A stretch of DNA of 7,758 bases from Chromobacteriaceae bacterium (lineage in GTDB: Bacteria; Pseudomonadota; Gammaproteobacteria; Burkholderiales; Aquaspirillaceae): NCBI GenBank assembly GCA_030151505.1, contig JASLDQ010000235.1, positions 1 to 7,758 on the forward strand, read 5' to 3'. Position numbers and translations under genes: made by a program. Under the pieces are notes generated by a model. The model was not told the origin of the DNA and ran no database searches. It worked only from the letters and a program-made list of their open reading frames with translations. Positions 6,525-7,758 of the stretch are shown piece after piece (position 1 is the stretch's first letter; every line of letters begins with the position of its first letter).

Positions 6525-7758
6525 ATGAATACACTGGAATTACGCGCAAGTTTCGGCCTGGCAGGGCTGTACGGCCTGCGAATGCTTGGCATGTTTCTCA
6601 TCTTGCCGGTCTTTGCCATCTACGCCAAGTCATTGCCCGGCGGCGAAAACCACCTGCTGGTCGGCCTCGCGCTGGGCAGTTACGGCCTCACCCAGGCCAT
6701 CCTGCAACTGCCATTCGGCATGTGGTCGGACCGCATCGGCCGCAAGCCGGTGATCTACGCCGGCCTGCTGCTGTTCGCCATCGGCAGCTTCATCGCCGCC
6801 AGCGCCCATGACGTCTGGTGGCTCATGATCGGCCGCACGGTGCAAGGCGCCGGCGCCATTTCGGCGGCCGTCACCGCACTGCTGGCCGACCTGACCCGCG
6901 AACAGCACCGTACCAAGGCCATGGCGATGATCGGCATGACCATCGGCACCACCTTTGCGGTCAGTCTGGTGCTGGGCCCGCTGCTGGCCAAGTACATCGG
7001 CGTGACCGGCATCTTCGCCCTGACCGGCATCCTGACGCTGCTGGCCATGGTCGGCGTTCGCTACTACATTCCCGATCCCTCCGTGTCACGCTTCCATTCG
7101 GATGCCGAGGCCAACACCGCCCGCCTGCCCGCCGTGCTGCGCGACGGACAACTGCTGCGGCTGAACTTCGGCATCTTCGCCCTGCATGCGGCGCAAATGG
7201 CGATGTTCGTGGTCATTCCGTTCGCCCTGCTGGATACCGGCGGACTGGACAAGGAGCATCACTGGCAAGTCTATCTGCCGGTCGTCACCATCGGCTTCCT
7301 GCTGATGGTCCCCGCCATCATCTACGGCGAGAAAAAGCACCAGCTCAAGCGCGTATTCGTCGGCGCCGTGGCACTGATGACCGCCGCCCAGCTCGGGATG
7401 ACCTTCGCCCTGCATTCGTTCTGGTCCATCGTCGTCCTGCTCGGCCTCTACTTCGTCGCCTTCAACATCCTCGAGGCCAGCCTGCCCTCGCTGATCTCCA
7501 AGATCGCTCCGACCGATGCCAAGGGAACCGCGATTGGCGTATATAATACGTCCCAATCCTTCGGCCTTTTCCTCGGCGCGGTGGCTGGCGGTTGGCTCTA
7601 TAGCCACGGCTCGGCCCCCGCCGTTTTCGGTTTTGGCAGCATATTGATGCTAATCTGGCTGGTACTGGCCATGACCATGCGGGCACCATTGCCAGTCAAG
7701 ACCGAAATGTTCCACATCGGTGATGACTGGAGCGGCAACGCCAGCGAACTCTCCGCCC
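6525..7758 (+). CDS. Major facilitator superfamily transporter (YajR-like drug/proton antiporter type), 3' end cut by window edge
   Basis: This is a 12-TM inner-membrane secondary transporter of the drug:H+ antiporter group. The frame is open for 411 codons to the right edge. Visible family marks are a first helix from about 9 to 33, loop 2-3 motif [12 protein letters not shown] (65-75), TM4 motif B RTVQGAGA (104-111) and a motif C-like [13 protein letters not shown] in TM5 (141-153). A central loop at about 183-210 separates the two halves, and the last helix ends near 385. Residues after 386 are polar ([14 protein letters not shown]) and start a cytoplasmic tail. E. coli YajR has a C-terminal ferredoxin-like YAM domain there, and whether this one does lies outside the window. 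The ATG at 6525 fits the common start MNxLELRAS, although no clear ribosome site precedes it. The substrate is unknown. The gene diverges from uvrA. Confidence 0.92.
   Translation, partial: MNTLELRASFGLAGLYGLRMLGMFLILPVFAIYAKSLPGGENHLLVGLALGSYGLTQAILQLPFGMWSDRIGRKPVIYAGLLLFAIGSFIAASAHDVWWLMIGRTVQGAGAISAAVTALLADLTREQHRTKAMAMIGMTIGTTFAVSLVLGPLLAKYIGVTGIFALTGILTLLAMVGVRYYIPDPSVSRFHSDAEANTARLPAVLRDGQLLRLNFGIFALHAAQMAMFVVIPFALLDTGGLDKEHHWQVYLPVVTIGFLLMVPAIIYGEKKHQLKRVFVGAVALMTAAQLGMTFALHSFWSIVVLLGLYFVAFNILEASLPSLISKIAPTDAKGTAIGVYNTSQSFGLFLGAVAGGWLYSHGSAPAVFGFGSILMLIWLVLAMTMRAPLPVKTEMFHIGDDWSGNASELSA

Noticed and set aside
6818..7546. A 242-codon open frame overlapping the MFS gene in another plus-strand frame
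   Set aside because: The MFS frame carries continuous transmembrane helices and motifs A and B. The overlapping frame is Arg/His/Gly-rich without family features.

Overview
The window is ordinary GC-rich proteobacterial chromosome. The style of the proteins (a YejF-type ABC ATPase, a PRK08162-like acyl-CoA synthetase, a 942-residue UvrA and a YajR-like MFS protein whose N-terminus begins MNTLELRAS) suggests a betaproteobacterium, probably of the Neisseriales/Chromobacteriaceae kind. That placement is inferred from remembered family resemblance, not from a search. I see no rRNA, tRNA, insertion sequence, CRISPR array, phage gene or attachment site, and no sign of a new defence or biosynthetic system.

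Layout. Four genes lie on the minus strand and one on the plus strand. Positions 1-899 (minus) hold the first 299 codons of a fused two-domain peptide-type ABC ATPase, cut by the left edge. Positions 900-1083 are intergenic and contain a hairpin that probably ends the next gene. Positions 1084-2736 (minus) encode a 550-residue AMP-forming acyl-CoA synthetase. The 336 bp from 2737 to 3072 hold no gene. They contain a predicted promoter and structured leader for the synthetase, an AT-rich island, and a strong intrinsic terminator for the VOC gene. Positions 3073-3501 (minus) encode a small VOC/glyoxalase-fold protein, and 3505-6333 (minus) encode UvrA. Only 3 bp separate the uvrA stop from the VOC start. 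Positions 6334-6524 are a divergent promoter region. From 6525 (plus) a 12-TM MFS transporter runs off the right edge.

How the genes relate. uvrA and the VOC gene almost certainly form one transcription unit, starting near 6357 and ending at the terminator near 3020-3050. The MFS gene is transcribed away from uvrA, and the two candidate -10 elements overlap on opposite strands. The acyl-CoA synthetase looks like a stand-alone unit with its own promoter and terminator. The ABC ATPase gene is in the same orientation but has no transporter permease upstream of it in the window. Any partners must lie beyond the left edge.

The most useful second looks are the in-frame, nearly abutting uvrA-VOC junction, the overlapping uvrA/MFS promoters with only a degenerate LexA-like half-site, and the palindrome and inverted repeats in the acyl-CoA synthetase leader.
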